Assembly (NCBI GenBank): GCA_040830725.1
Contig: JBFOMG010000024.1
Span: 1-64,000, forward strand
DNA length: 64,000 nt
From: JAWKWH01 sp040830725
GTDB taxonomy: Bacteria > Pseudomonadota > Alphaproteobacteria > Rhizobiales > Rhizobiaceae
Direction: 5' to 3'
The position numbers were made by a program, and so were the translations under genes. Under the pieces are notes generated by a model. It was not told where the DNA came from and did not search any database. It saw nothing but the letters and a program-made list of their open reading frames with translations. Of this stretch, positions 17,701 through 25,116 are shown piece after piece (position 1 is the first letter of the stretch; every line of letters starts with the position of its first letter).

Positions 17701-18459
17701 AACCAAAACCGCAAACAGATCTTCTTGTTCCTTGCGCTCGGTTACATCCAGCACTCCAAGGACAACGGATGGCCGGCCTTCATAAACACCTGCCCGGCAA
17801 TTGGCCGAAATCCAGAGGAAAGAGCCATCGCTGCGCTTGAACCGAACCACATGGTCGCGGATAATGTCGTCCTTTTCCAGCCGTTTGCAGAGGTTGGTCA
17901 GATCATCGTGGTCAACGTAGTGATCGGAAAAATATTGCGGTTTGTCCGGAGCCCATTCGCGGCCGGCGAGCCTTGAGGCATCCAGGCTTTCGTAAAGAAT
18001 TTCACTGGTTTCGGGATCGACAACAAATACCGGCAGCGGATGACTGTCGGTGATTGTCTTGAAGCTTTCTGTTTTCGCCCGATATGAAAGCTCGACTTCC
18101 TTGAGCCGGGTTATGTCGGTACTGATGAAAGCAGTGCCACCGCCCGGTCTCGGGTGGGTGGTCAACAATTTCCACCGGCCCAACTTTGTTTCGGCCTCGA
18201 TTGGTCCGGCAGAGGCGTCGGCCCAACGGGAGATCGATGTCTGAACGAATTTGTTGCTCGCCTTGACCTTTTGCCCCCCGAACGAAAGCATTGTGGAGAA
18301 GACAATTATGAAAAACGTGCCTTTGTCTGTGCCTGGTGACGGCAAATCTTGATTTGTGGATATATCGAGAATTGCAGAATTTGCTTCCAGCAATCGGTCG
18401 TTTTCATCAAAAACAGCGAATCCCGTTAGAGACGCAGGATCGCTTTGGTTGGTGTTCAT
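14767..18459 (-). CDS. Hybrid sensor histidine kinase with seven PAS domains and a receiver
   Basis: The 1230-residue soluble protein has no membrane segment. Seven PAS/PAC units span roughly residues 10-850, most ending in a D-[IL]-T-[ED]-R-type linker. Next come a HisKA domain with phospho-acceptor H880 (LLAGVAHELNNPL), an HATPase domain with N, G1 (DSGPGIP) and G2 (GSGTGIGLS) boxes, and a C-terminal receiver with D1159 (VVLSDLKMPD). PAS 4-5 and PAS 6-7 are an internal duplication: both pairs start with DAIESLSEGFAL and share GGFVVTR-DITERK linkers. The signal may be cytoplasmic redox state, a small ligand or energy status; none of the PAS units shows an obvious haem or flavin site that I can assert. 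The OmpR-type gene downstream is the likely output. Confidence 0.92.
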   Translation of the reverse strand: MNTNQSDPASLTGFAVFDENDRLLEANSAILDISTNQDLPSPGTDKGTFFIIVFSTMLSFGGQKVKASNKFVQTSISRWADASAGPIEAETKLGRWKLLTTHPRPGGGTAFISTDITRLKEVELSYRAKTESFKTITDSHPLPVFVVDPETSEILYESLDASRLAGREWAPDKPQYFSDHYVDHDDLTNLCKRLEKDDIIRDHVVRFKRSDGSFLWISANCRAGVYEGRPSVVLGVLDVTERKEQEDLFAVLVRHHPMPVWMNDAKSGDIIFASEAAQKLFGWSDISTENPAHMRNHFVDDDEYYTVSKALDASPMVENYEAMLKRADGSEFWATGNLRKGEYQGRQVILSGIADLTRQRERAAEILKARELLADAIESLSEGFALFDEAGKLIMCNSVYREMNHLVAELIVPGMEWAELMRQSAYRGAYKEAIGREDEWVAERLKNGIEFIDGYELYTDNGSVHSVSVHPTDLGGFVVTRIDITERKRIEAAEREADAVVRQVLDSCPVPIQLSSIVDGTILYRNPAHFALMGEKKTAYDYFADPSRRPVYIDSLLKNDHLERHEELLVNADGKTFPASVSARLFEFQGENVIVSVIFDETERTEAKRELEQANARLTDAIESLSEGFALYGSDDRLVLANERYRTMHAVSADALVEGVNWFDFLRVAAERNQFPVEPDKIDEWLEERARDRSEYRQAEFQHSDGSWFLVTNSPTREGGFVVTRADITERKNAEAAQREADALVSRVLEASPVNLQMTRARDGKLLYRSPATKALFGEVESAIDYYVDPKAREPYIKELLETGAVDDFETQLWRADGQPCWCSISSRLIEFHGENVVVSHTYDLTDRIEMQEELERQRETLHQNEKLSALGELLAGVAHELNNPLSVVVGQSLLLQETAIDPKTKERADKIGAAADRCARIVKIFLAMARQQPAKLTNVSVNDVLESSLEVAGYSMKASGIDLDLQLGENLPPVWGDSDQLSQVFINLLVNAEQALNDWEGRRKIKIASRLNKKTGMVIVKIADSGPGIPKEIVSRIFEPFFTTKEVGSGTGIGLSFCHRIVTTHNGSIRVTTPVNGGTAFFIYLPASSQKSKPARSEEAETRTQDGISVLVVDDEPEVGELIAEILSRNGYATTMANSGPDALKLLAANNYAVVLSDLKMPDMGGPKLLEHIREHHSEHAERLGFITGDTMSPSARAFLDSSGRPFLEKPIKPDELRRLVTGLLEKSG

Positions 18460-18580
18460 ATGTGGTCAACCCATAGAGCAGCGGCCGGGTTAGCGGCATT
18501 ATAATATTGTTTTCAAACGGTTTTTCACCGCATTGTTGATGTGGCGGCTATCTCGCCAATCAGAGATTGTATTCCATCAA

Positions 18581-18706
18581 TGTTTCAGTTCGTATTCTGA
18601 AATCGGGTCAAATGTTTCAATTGTTTCAGTCCCGCGGAATCATTTCGCCAACACAACTGAAACAATCGATACACATTTAGGGTTGCAGAGACATTCTGCT
18701 GAAACA
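18581..18706. promoter_or_regulatory. Cluster of TGTTTCAG/CTGAAACA motifs in the divergent promoter region
   Basis: The 299 bases between the kinase start (18459) and the DUF1127 gene (18759) carry TGTTTCAG at 18581-18588 and 18622-18629, and CTGAAACA at 18657-18664 and 18699-18706. A variant TGTTTCAA is at 18613-18620. Two copies sit within a perfect 11-base inverted repeat, ATTGTTTCAGT (18620-18630) and ACTGAAACAAT (18656-18666), 25 bases apart. Such a cluster suggests cooperative binding of one dimeric regulator. The regulator is unknown. Confidence 0.6.
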
Positions 18707-18758
18707 GCCCACATTTAGAACGGTCTCCGTCAAAAACATCAAACACGGAGACAGAACA

Positions 18759-19016
18759 ATGACCACGATCACATTTTTCGAGCCGCCACCCGGACCCGTC
18801 AAAGCGCAATTTCAGCGGGCAGGTTCCGTTTTTGGACGCATCGCTGATGCATTCCGCGCCTGGCAGATGGAAATCAATCGCAGACGCGATGTCAGCTCAC
18901 TGGCAGCATTGGATAATCGGATGTTGCAAGACATGGGAATGACCCGTGGCGAGATCATTTCGATCGTCTACGCCGAAGAGAACTCCGAACGGAGGAAGTT
19001 CCATGAGGCCGGTTGA
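18759..19016 (+). CDS. DUF1127 domain small protein
   Basis: The 85-residue protein carries the DUF1127 (YjiS-like) pattern in its second half: R..VSSLAALDNRMLQDMGMTRGEI. Short DUF1127 proteins in alphaproteobacteria have been tied to RNA-related regulation and to phosphate and carbon metabolism, but no activity is visible here. It starts 15 bases after GGAG in ACACGGAGACAGAACA. Its last 14 bases overlap the start of the hydrolase gene, so the two are coupled. The regulatory repeats upstream probably control both. Confidence 0.85.
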   Translation: MTTITFFEPPPGPVKAQFQRAGSVFGRIADAFRAWQMEINRRRDVSSLAALDNRMLQDMGMTRGEIISIVYAEENSERRKFHEAG

Positions 19017-19857
19017 TGCAATGAAGGCTCGTCGAGTGAGCCTCGAAACAATGGATTCCGCTCCGGTTGTGGCGCTGCACGGCAGCGCCGGCAGCCCTCG
19101 CCAGTGGCAAGCCCTGAAACTGAGCATGAACGGCCGCCGCCAGGTGATCAGCCCGGACGTTCCCGGATATGGCGAAACACCTCGCGCGGTCGTACCGATT
19201 GCCACAATGATGGATGCGGAAGCGGCAATCATTTTGCAGCAGATCATGGAAATCGGGCACCCGGTACATCTTGTCGGCCACTCCTATGGTGGCGCCATTG
19301 CGCTGAAAATGGCCATGCGGGCGCCGTCGATGTTCGCCAGCCTGACCGTCATAGAGCCGGCGATGTTCCATCTGCTCAACCAGGGCAGCGCCAAGGATCG
19401 CAAACTTTATCGGCAGATTACCTCGGTCGCAGGCATGGTTTCCGCGGCGATCGCCGATGGCTCTCCCGGTGCCGGCATGGAACGGTTTGTCGATTTCTGG
19501 AATGGCAGAGGTTCTTACGCCGGTTACAGCCCCTACATGCAATGCAAACTTGCCCAGCAGGTCGGCCAGGTCGCAGCCAATTTTGCTACAGGAATGGCGC
19601 AGGATTGGAATTTGGATGCCTGCAGAAAGATCTCCTGCCCGACCATGGCGATTATGGGACTTGAAAGCCGGACGGTCGCTCAGCGTGTAACCGAGATGGT
19701 CGCGCATTCGATCCCGGACATGCAAATGGCAATGATTGCAGAAGCCGGACACATGGTGCCATTCACGCACTCAGGTATCGTCAACCGGCTGATCGCAGGT
19801 CATATCGCCTCGGCTGAAGCATCCGCCAACGATCAGACCATGCTCAGGGCCGCCTGA
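19003..19857 (+). CDS. Alpha/beta-fold hydrolase
   Basis: The 284-residue protein shows the oxyanion-loop motif VVALHGSAGSPRQW, then PDVPGYGETP, the nucleophile elbow GHSYGGA and the catalytic His in EAGHMVPFTH. The usual acidic residue position reads MGLESRT, so Glu may replace Asp. It resembles epoxide-hydrolase or esterase-like cofactor-free hydrolases; the substrate is unknown. The ATG at 19003 has a strong GGAGGAAG upstream, while the longer frame from 18946 lies inside DUF1127. It is followed by a rho-independent terminator. Confidence 0.88.
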   Translation: MRPVDAMKARRVSLETMDSAPVVALHGSAGSPRQWQALKLSMNGRRQVISPDVPGYGETPRAVVPIATMMDAEAAIILQQIMEIGHPVHLVGHSYGGAIALKMAMRAPSMFASLTVIEPAMFHLLNQGSAKDRKLYRQITSVAGMVSAAIADGSPGAGMERFVDFWNGRGSYAGYSPYMQCKLAQQVGQVAANFATGMAQDWNLDACRKISCPTMAIMGLESRTVAQRVTEMVAHSIPDMQMAMIAEAGHMVPFTHSGIVNRLIAGHIASAEASANDQTMLRAA

Positions 19858-19881
19858 CCGTTTGCAACTCGTCTCCGTGTT

Positions 19882-19911
19882 GAGGCAGCGGCTCGCCGCT
19901 GCCTCTTTTTT
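19882..19911 (+). terminator. Rho-independent terminator after the alpha/beta hydrolase
   Basis: A perfect 10-base-pair stem GAGGCAGCGG/CCGCTGCCTC (19882-19891 and 19896-19905) with a CTCG loop is followed by six T. It lies between convergent genes. Confidence 0.9.
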
Positions 19912-19939
19912 ACTCTGACAGAGAGTTTCCTGTCACAGC

Positions 19940-20560
19940 CTAGACAAGCGATCCTTCAAAATAGGCCGCTTCCAGCCGCTCTACAGCAGCCGCAAGTTTT
20001 TCGTCGATGATGTGCAGATATTCGGTCCAATCATCGACATGCCGCAGTTCGTCTTTGCCATCGGAAATTCCCCGCAATCCGACCAAGGGCACGTCGAACG
20101 CCATAGCGGACCGCAAATGAGCATACGTTTCCATATCGACCATATCCGCATCGATCGCATCGTAGGCGGCACCTGAAACAATGGCGCCGCCAGTGGACAG
20201 TCTTGCTTCGGGCAGATCCGGAATGCGATGCGGCAGTGTCACAACGGCGGGCAGATCGAGGAATGGCGTGATACCCTTTTCAAATCCAAGTGCAGAAGCA
20301 TCCATATCCCGGTAGGAAACGGATACCGCCTGATACACTTCCGTCTGTTCGAGGGTACGGCTGCCTGCCGAGCCGAGCGAAACAACCAGTTTCGGCAGTT
20401 CCCCGCTTGCGGCACGATGCGCCAGTTCGCGTCCCAAGGACACAGCAGCTTCAACAGGTCCAACACCGGTCAACAACGGCACGATGCGCTTTTGCAAATG
20501 CTCGCCATATTCCTGATCCGCCGCCATGACATACAGGATTTCATCGGTTTTTCCCGTCAC
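19940..20560 (-). CDS. mtnN: 5'-methylthioadenosine/S-adenosylhomocysteine nucleosidase-like protein
   Basis: The 206-residue protein belongs to the PNP/UDP phosphorylase fold. It shows VVSLGSAG, the nucleosidase hallmark VDMETYA, and LRGISDGKDEL near the C-terminus, with the Asp that donates a proton to the purine. These enzymes cleave adenine from MTA and SAH, feeding methionine salvage and removing methyltransferase product inhibitors. The start is GTG at 20560. It is slightly shorter than E. coli MtnN (232 residues), so a related nucleosidase specificity is possible. The next gene upstream on this strand is a thioesterase 27 bases away, suggesting co-transcription. Confidence 0.85.
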   Translation of the reverse strand: MTGKTDEILYVMAADQEYGEHLQKRIVPLLTGVGPVEAAVSLGRELAHRAASGELPKLVVSLGSAGSRTLEQTEVYQAVSVSYRDMDASALGFEKGITPFLDLPAVVTLPHRIPDLPEARLSTGGAIVSGAAYDAIDADMVDMETYAHLRSAMAFDVPLVGLRGISDGKDELRHVDDWTEYLHIIDEKLAAAVERLEAAYFEGSLV

Positions 20561-20587
20561 GGTTATTGCTCCACAGTTTCGTACAAT

Positions 20588-21043
20588 TTAACCGGACAGC
20601 CCCTCTCGTCCGCGAACGGTCATGATTGTAGCTGTCATTGAGGCAATCATTTTGGATTCGCCATTGTCGAACGCGTAGGCTTTTCCAACAGCAACGATGA
20701 TCGTGCGGCCCGGTTTGGTAACTTCGCCACGAAACAGAAACCGCTCTCCTCTGCCCGGTGCAAGCAGGTTAATCTTGAACTCCACGGTTAGCACCGCAGC
20801 ATCCGCAGGCATCAGCGAGAAAGCAGCATAGCCGCAGGCAGAATCGAGTCCGGTGGAGATGATACCCGCATGGACGAAACCATGTTGTTGGGTGAATCGC
20901 GTATTGAAGGGCATTTCAATCTCGATCAGACCGGGCGATACGCGGGTCAAGGTCGCGCCTATCGTCCGCATGACTTCCTGCCTGTCAAAGCTGGCTCGAA
21001 CGCGGTCTTCGAAATCCGATGCGGGAGTGTCTTGCGGGCTCAT
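20588..21043 (-). CDS. PaaI-family hotdog thioesterase
   Basis: The 151-residue protein has the hotdog-fold core HGFVHAGIISTGLDSACGYAAF, where the conserved H-G and the later Asp mark the 4HBT/PaaI acyl-CoA thioesterase family. It would hydrolyse an acyl-CoA or aryl-CoA of unknown identity. The frame is open far upstream to 21373, but family alignment begins near MSPQDTPASDFEDRV, so the ATG at 21043 was chosen. It is probably co-transcribed with the nucleosidase gene. About 140 bases separate it from rsmB. Confidence 0.85.
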   Translation of the reverse strand: MSPQDTPASDFEDRVRASFDRQEVMRTIGATLTRVSPGLIEIEMPFNTRFTQQHGFVHAGIISTGLDSACGYAAFSLMPADAAVLTVEFKINLLAPGRGERFLFRGEVTKPGRTIIVAVGKAYAFDNGESKMIASMTATIMTVRGREGLSG

Positions 21044-21185
21044 CGATGCAAATTGACGATTGGGCGGAACTGTCCGACCGTTATCGCAAACATCATTGTG
21101 CAGCGCAACATAAAGTGCAACCTCGGCTGGCCAGCCAGGACTGTTCACCCGCAATGTCAATAAACCGATGATCTTCTGGTGAAAA

Positions 21186-22469
21186 CTATTCCCTGCGAAG
21201 AGCGGCAAAGTAGAAACCGTCAGTGCCCGACTTGTTCGGAGACAACTGGACACCAAACTGACTGATTGTGACGCTTTCAATATGTTCAGGAAAGACACTG
21301 CACCAGAAACTTCCGGGATCCGCCAATTGGTAATCTGGAGCCTTGTCCAAGAGCTGGGCGATCTGTTTGTCATTCTCTGAATGAAACACAGAACACGTTA
21401 CGTACACCAATCGGCCGCCCGGCCGCACATATCTCACAGCCTCATCGAGGATCGCCGCCTGTTCGGCACGTCTTGTTTCCAACTGCTGATTGCTCAGGCG
21501 CCATTTGGCGTCGGGTCTTCGCCGCCAAGTGCCGGATCCCGTGCACGGGGCATCAACCAGCACCAGATCCATACGCCCCTCCAAGGAAACAAGATCGCCG
21601 CCGTCCGCCACGATCTGGACATTGCGGCAACCTGCCCGTTTCAGGCGATCAAATATTGGCGCAAGCCTTTGCCGGTCGGTGTCGTGGGCGTGTATCTGGC
21701 CCTTGTTGTCCATGGCCGCCGAAAGGGCCAACGACTTGCCACCGGCGCCAGCACAGAAATCCAGCACCTGTTTCGGCGAACCTTGAGCAGCCAGTTCCGC
21801 TACAATTTGCGACCCTTCATCCTGCACCTCGAACCAGCCCTTTCGAAAGGCTGGTTCGGCCTGCACATTGGGATGACGGCCGTGACCAGAGATCGGTGGA
21901 ATTCGCAAACCGAGGGGCGCTATTTCGCAAGGTTTTGCGCCCGTCCGCTTCAGCGCCGTTGCGACTTTGTTCCTTTCTGCCTTGATTGAATTGACGCGAA
22001 GGTCGAGCGGTGGGCGGTCTGCCAGGCAAGCGGCCTCATTTACCCAATCGTCGCCGAATGTGGATCTCAGTTCGGTGACACACCATTCAGGCACGTCTGA
22101 GCGTTGATCATCGGTGAGACTGTTTGAACTAAATCCATCGATCGCTCTCGCCTCTACTTCACTGATAGGCTCAGGTGCAAAACGGTCGCCACCAAAGGCG
22201 GAAGCCAGAGATGCGGGTGTTTCGGAAGTCGATAACAAAACAGCGCCAATCACAGACGCACGCCCAGATTCACCACCCAACAACGCCTGCGCTGTCCGCT
22301 TGCGCCGCAATGCGTCGTAAACAAAATTGCCAATGGCTGACCTGTCGCCGGAACCGGCGAACCGGTGGGACAGCCCCCAGTCACGCAATGCTTCGGCCGC
22401 GGGGCGGTGCCGTTTTTCGATATCGTCGATAATTTCGATGGCTGCCTGCAGCCTGCCGCCAAGACGCAT
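21186..22469 (-). CDS. rsmB: 16S rRNA m5C967 methyltransferase
   Basis: The protein of about 427 residues methylates C967 of 16S rRNA with SAM. The N-terminal NusB-like region starts MRLGGRLQAAIEIIDDI. The Rossmann domain has DFCAGAGGKSLALSA, the catalytic DAPCTGSGTWRRRPD and VTCSVFHSEND, the two cysteines of RNA m5C methyltransferases. Two ATGs compete: 22481 and 22469. The second is preferred because GGAGAA lies just before it and the family often starts MRLGGR. A DUF-type neighbour is absent. katG lies upstream with a hairpin between. Confidence 0.93.
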   Translation of the reverse strand: MRLGGRLQAAIEIIDDIEKRHRPAAEALRDWGLSHRFAGSGDRSAIGNFVYDALRRKRTAQALLGGESGRASVIGAVLLSTSETPASLASAFGGDRFAPEPISEVEARAIDGFSSNSLTDDQRSDVPEWCVTELRSTFGDDWVNEAACLADRPPLDLRVNSIKAERNKVATALKRTGAKPCEIAPLGLRIPPISGHGRHPNVQAEPAFRKGWFEVQDEGSQIVAELAAQGSPKQVLDFCAGAGGKSLALSAAMDNKGQIHAHDTDRQRLAPIFDRLKRAGCRNVQIVADGGDLVSLEGRMDLVLVDAPCTGSGTWRRRPDAKWRLSNQQLETRRAEQAAILDEAVRYVRPGGRLVYVTCSVFHSENDKQIAQLLDKAPDYQLADPGSFWCSVFPEHIESVTISQFGVQLSPNKSGTDGFYFAALRRE

Positions 22470-22543
22470 CGTTTTCTCCATTCAAGCGCTTGGCACGTAG
22501 CAGTCAGCATTGGTCGAGTGCAAGCATGTGCACAGAAACGGAT

Positions 22544-22577
22544 CGGGCCGGAGCGGAACCCCGCACCGGCCCGTTTT
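22544..22577. terminator. Strong hairpin between katG and rsmB
   Basis: CGGGCCGG (22544-22551) pairs with CCGGCCCG (22566-22573), with an inner GCGG/CCGC extension. TTTT follows on the plus strand, while on the minus strand (the direction of katG) only a weak T-tract follows. It probably ends or processes the katG transcript. Confidence 0.6.
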
Positions 22578-22596
22578 AACCTGTTTTCGGAACAGC

Positions 22597-24789
22597 CTAG
22601 GCGTTCAGATCAAACCGATCCGCGTTCATCACTTTGGTCCACGCCGAAACGAAATCGTTGAAGAACTTGGTGCCATTGTCGTCCTGAGCGTAAACCTCGG
22701 CAAGCGCACGAAGCTGGGAGTTGGAGCCGAAGACGAGGTCCACACGCGTTCCTGTCCATTTGACGTTGCCCGAAGCCCGATCCCGGCCTTCAAATACATC
22801 CTCATCTGCAGACGTTGGTGTCCATTCGGTACCCATGTCGACGAGGTTGACAAAGAAGTCGTTGGACAGCGTCCCCACACGGTCTGTGAGCACACCGTGC
22901 TGCGACCCGCCATGGTTGGCGCCAAGAACTCTCAATCCTCCGACCAGAACCGTCATTTCCGGCGCTGTCAGCGTCAACAGCTGGGCGCGATCGACCAGAA
23001 GCGCCTCTGCGGGAGATGAGTACTTCGTCTTCTCGTAGTTGCGGAACCCATCAGCCGCCGGCTCAAGAACATTGACGGAATCGATATCGGTCTGCTCTTG
23101 CGTGGCGTCCATCCGGCCGGGCGTAAACGGAACGTCGATATCGTGTCCACCATCCTTCGCAGCCTTTTCAATCGCGGCACAACCGCCGAGCACAATGATG
23201 TCGGCAAGCGATACTTTTTTGCCGCCGCCGGCCGCGTCGTTGAATGCGTTTTGCACTCCTTCAAGCGCACCAAGTGCCTTGGCCAACTGATCGGGTTGGT
23301 TGACTTCCCAGTCTTTTTGCGGGGCAAGCCGGATGCGCGCACCATTCGCGCCTCCCCGCTTGTCCGAGCCGCGGAATGTCGAAGCCGACGCCCACGCTGT
23401 GGCAACAAGTTCGGAGACGGACAATCCGCAATCAAGGATTTTCGCTTTGAGATCCGCGATGTCGCCATCATCGATCAGCGCGTGATCGACCGCCGGAATC
23501 GGATCCTGCCACAGCAACTCCTCTGCCGGCACTTCGTCGCCGAGATAGAGGACTTTGGGGCCCATGTCGCGATGAGTTAGCTTGTACCAAGCGCGTGCAA
23601 ATGCATCCGCAAACTCATCCGGATTGGCGTGATAACGACGCGAAATCGGCTCATAGATCGGATCGAAGCGCAGGGACAAATCCGCGGTTGTCATCATCGG
23701 ACGGTGCTTGAGAGTCGGATCGTGCGCATCGGGGATCATATGTTCCTCAGCGACATCCTTTGCCAGCCACTGGTTTGCTCCGGCGGGGCTTTTTGCCAGC
23801 TCCCACTCATAGCCGAACAGCATGTCAAAGTAACCCATGTCCCATTTGGTCGGGTTCGGCTTCCAGGCGCCTTCAATTCCGCTGGTGATCGCGTCGTGAC
23901 CCTTGCCTGAGCCGTGCGATGACAACCACCCCAGACCCATCGCTTCAAGTGGAGCACCTTCCGGTTCCGCTCCCACGGCTTCCGCAGGACCATTGCCATG
24001 TGCCTTGCCGAAAGTGTGGCCACCGGCAACAAGCGCAACCGTTTCCTCGTCATTCATTGCCATCCGGCCGAAGGTTTCACGCACATCGCGGCCGGAAGCG
24101 ACGGGATCAGGGTTTCCGTTCGGTCCTTCGGGATTAACGTAGATCAGGCCCATCTGTACGGCGCCAAGCGGATTGTCCAATTCCCGGTCGCCCTTGTAGC
24201 GGGTATCTCCGAGCCATTCGGTTTCGTTGCCCCAGTAGACATCCTCTTCCGGTTCCCAGACATCTGCGCGGCCGCCACCGAAGCCGAAAGTCTTGCCACC
24301 CATCGATTCAATCGCGCAATTGCCGGCAAGGATCATCAGGTCGGCCCAGGAAATCCGGTTGCCGTATTTCTGTTTGATCGGCCAAAGCAGACGACGCGCC
24401 TTGTCAAGATTGCCGTTGTCCGGCCAGCTGTTGAGCGGTGCGAAGCGCTGCTGCCCGGTTCCGCCGCCACCGCGGCCATCCGAGGTTCTGTAGGTACCCG
24501 CGCTGTGCCAGGCCATTCGAATGAACAATCCGCCATAGTGACCATAATCGGCGGGCCACCATTCCTGGCTGTCGGTCATCAGCGCGTAAAGATCATTCTT
24601 AAGTGCTTTCAGATCGAGTTTTTTGAACTCCTCGGCATAGCTGAACGACGATCCCATCGGATTTGAGAGCGCCGAGTTCTGGTGCAGAATTTTCAGGTTG
24701 AGCTGGTTTGGCCACCAATCCTGGTTGGATGTTCCACCAACAGTCGTGTGCATGACCGGGCATTTGGCTATTTTGTCAACAACGTTCAT
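22597..24789 (-). CDS. katG: Catalase-peroxidase
   Basis: The 730-residue haem enzyme removes H2O2 as a catalase and peroxidase. Distal residues R91, W94 and H95 lie in FIRMAWHSAGTY. Y217 (GLIYVNPEG) and M243 (GRMAMNDEE) complete the Trp-Tyr-Met covalent adduct that gives catalase activity, and proximal H258 lies in AGGHTFGKAHG. The second, haem-less peroxidase-like domain fills the C-terminal half, so length is normal. There is no signal peptide. It starts at ATG 24789 behind GGAGTGAGAG and is divergent from oxyR, whose product is expected to activate it under peroxide stress. Confidence 0.97.
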   Translation of the reverse strand: MNVVDKIAKCPVMHTTVGGTSNQDWWPNQLNLKILHQNSALSNPMGSSFSYAEEFKKLDLKALKNDLYALMTDSQEWWPADYGHYGGLFIRMAWHSAGTYRTSDGRGGGGTGQQRFAPLNSWPDNGNLDKARRLLWPIKQKYGNRISWADLMILAGNCAIESMGGKTFGFGGGRADVWEPEEDVYWGNETEWLGDTRYKGDRELDNPLGAVQMGLIYVNPEGPNGNPDPVASGRDVRETFGRMAMNDEETVALVAGGHTFGKAHGNGPAEAVGAEPEGAPLEAMGLGWLSSHGSGKGHDAITSGIEGAWKPNPTKWDMGYFDMLFGYEWELAKSPAGANQWLAKDVAEEHMIPDAHDPTLKHRPMMTTADLSLRFDPIYEPISRRYHANPDEFADAFARAWYKLTHRDMGPKVLYLGDEVPAEELLWQDPIPAVDHALIDDGDIADLKAKILDCGLSVSELVATAWASASTFRGSDKRGGANGARIRLAPQKDWEVNQPDQLAKALGALEGVQNAFNDAAGGGKKVSLADIIVLGGCAAIEKAAKDGGHDIDVPFTPGRMDATQEQTDIDSVNVLEPAADGFRNYEKTKYSSPAEALLVDRAQLLTLTAPEMTVLVGGLRVLGANHGGSQHGVLTDRVGTLSNDFFVNLVDMGTEWTPTSADEDVFEGRDRASGNVKWTGTRVDLVFGSNSQLRALAEVYAQDDNGTKFFNDFVSAWTKVMNADRFDLNA

Positions 24790-25097
24790 CTCTCACTCCG
24801 CTTCGTGCTGCAAATTTTCAATCTTCTTTCCTGCCAAGGATATTTCGCTGATAAGACAGTCCTTGGCTTTGTTTCCCGGTCAAAGTGAAACACCAATCCC
24901 TTCAGTCGGCAACAAATTGATCGGCCCAAAGGCCATTTGTCGCAAGCAAATCGCAAAAACCGAACCGGTTCGGTAATTCGAACAATTTCGAACAGCTCAT
25001 CGCTTTGGCGGCTGGCGGAAATTCCATCGTTCCGGGAATTACGCAGGCATTTTGAGCGTACAGATTGATAATTTCAAATTGTCTATTTTGATGATTG
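24790..25097. promoter_or_regulatory. katG-oxyR divergent promoter region
   Basis: About 300 bases separate the two start codons. The right half is A+T-rich with several ATAAT/CTATT elements (for example GATAATTTCAAATTGTCTAT near 25067-25086). OxyR sites consist of four spaced ATAG-like half elements, so the katG operator most likely lies here. I cannot fix its exact register by eye. No small gene is evident. Confidence 0.55.
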
Positions 25098-25116
25098 TGA
25101 TAATGATTCATTATCA
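25098..25116. promoter_or_regulatory. 19-base perfect palindrome overlapping the oxyR start codon
   Basis: TGATAATGA-T-TCATTATCA is a perfect palindrome whose last A is the first base of the oxyR ATG. It is close in sequence to the classical Fur-box GATAATGATAATCATTATC but lacks the central extra bases. It fills the place of a ribosome-binding site, none of which is visible. It may be an autoregulatory OxyR site or a Fur-superfamily site (Fur, Mur, PerR-like); sequence alone does not decide. Confidence 0.65.
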
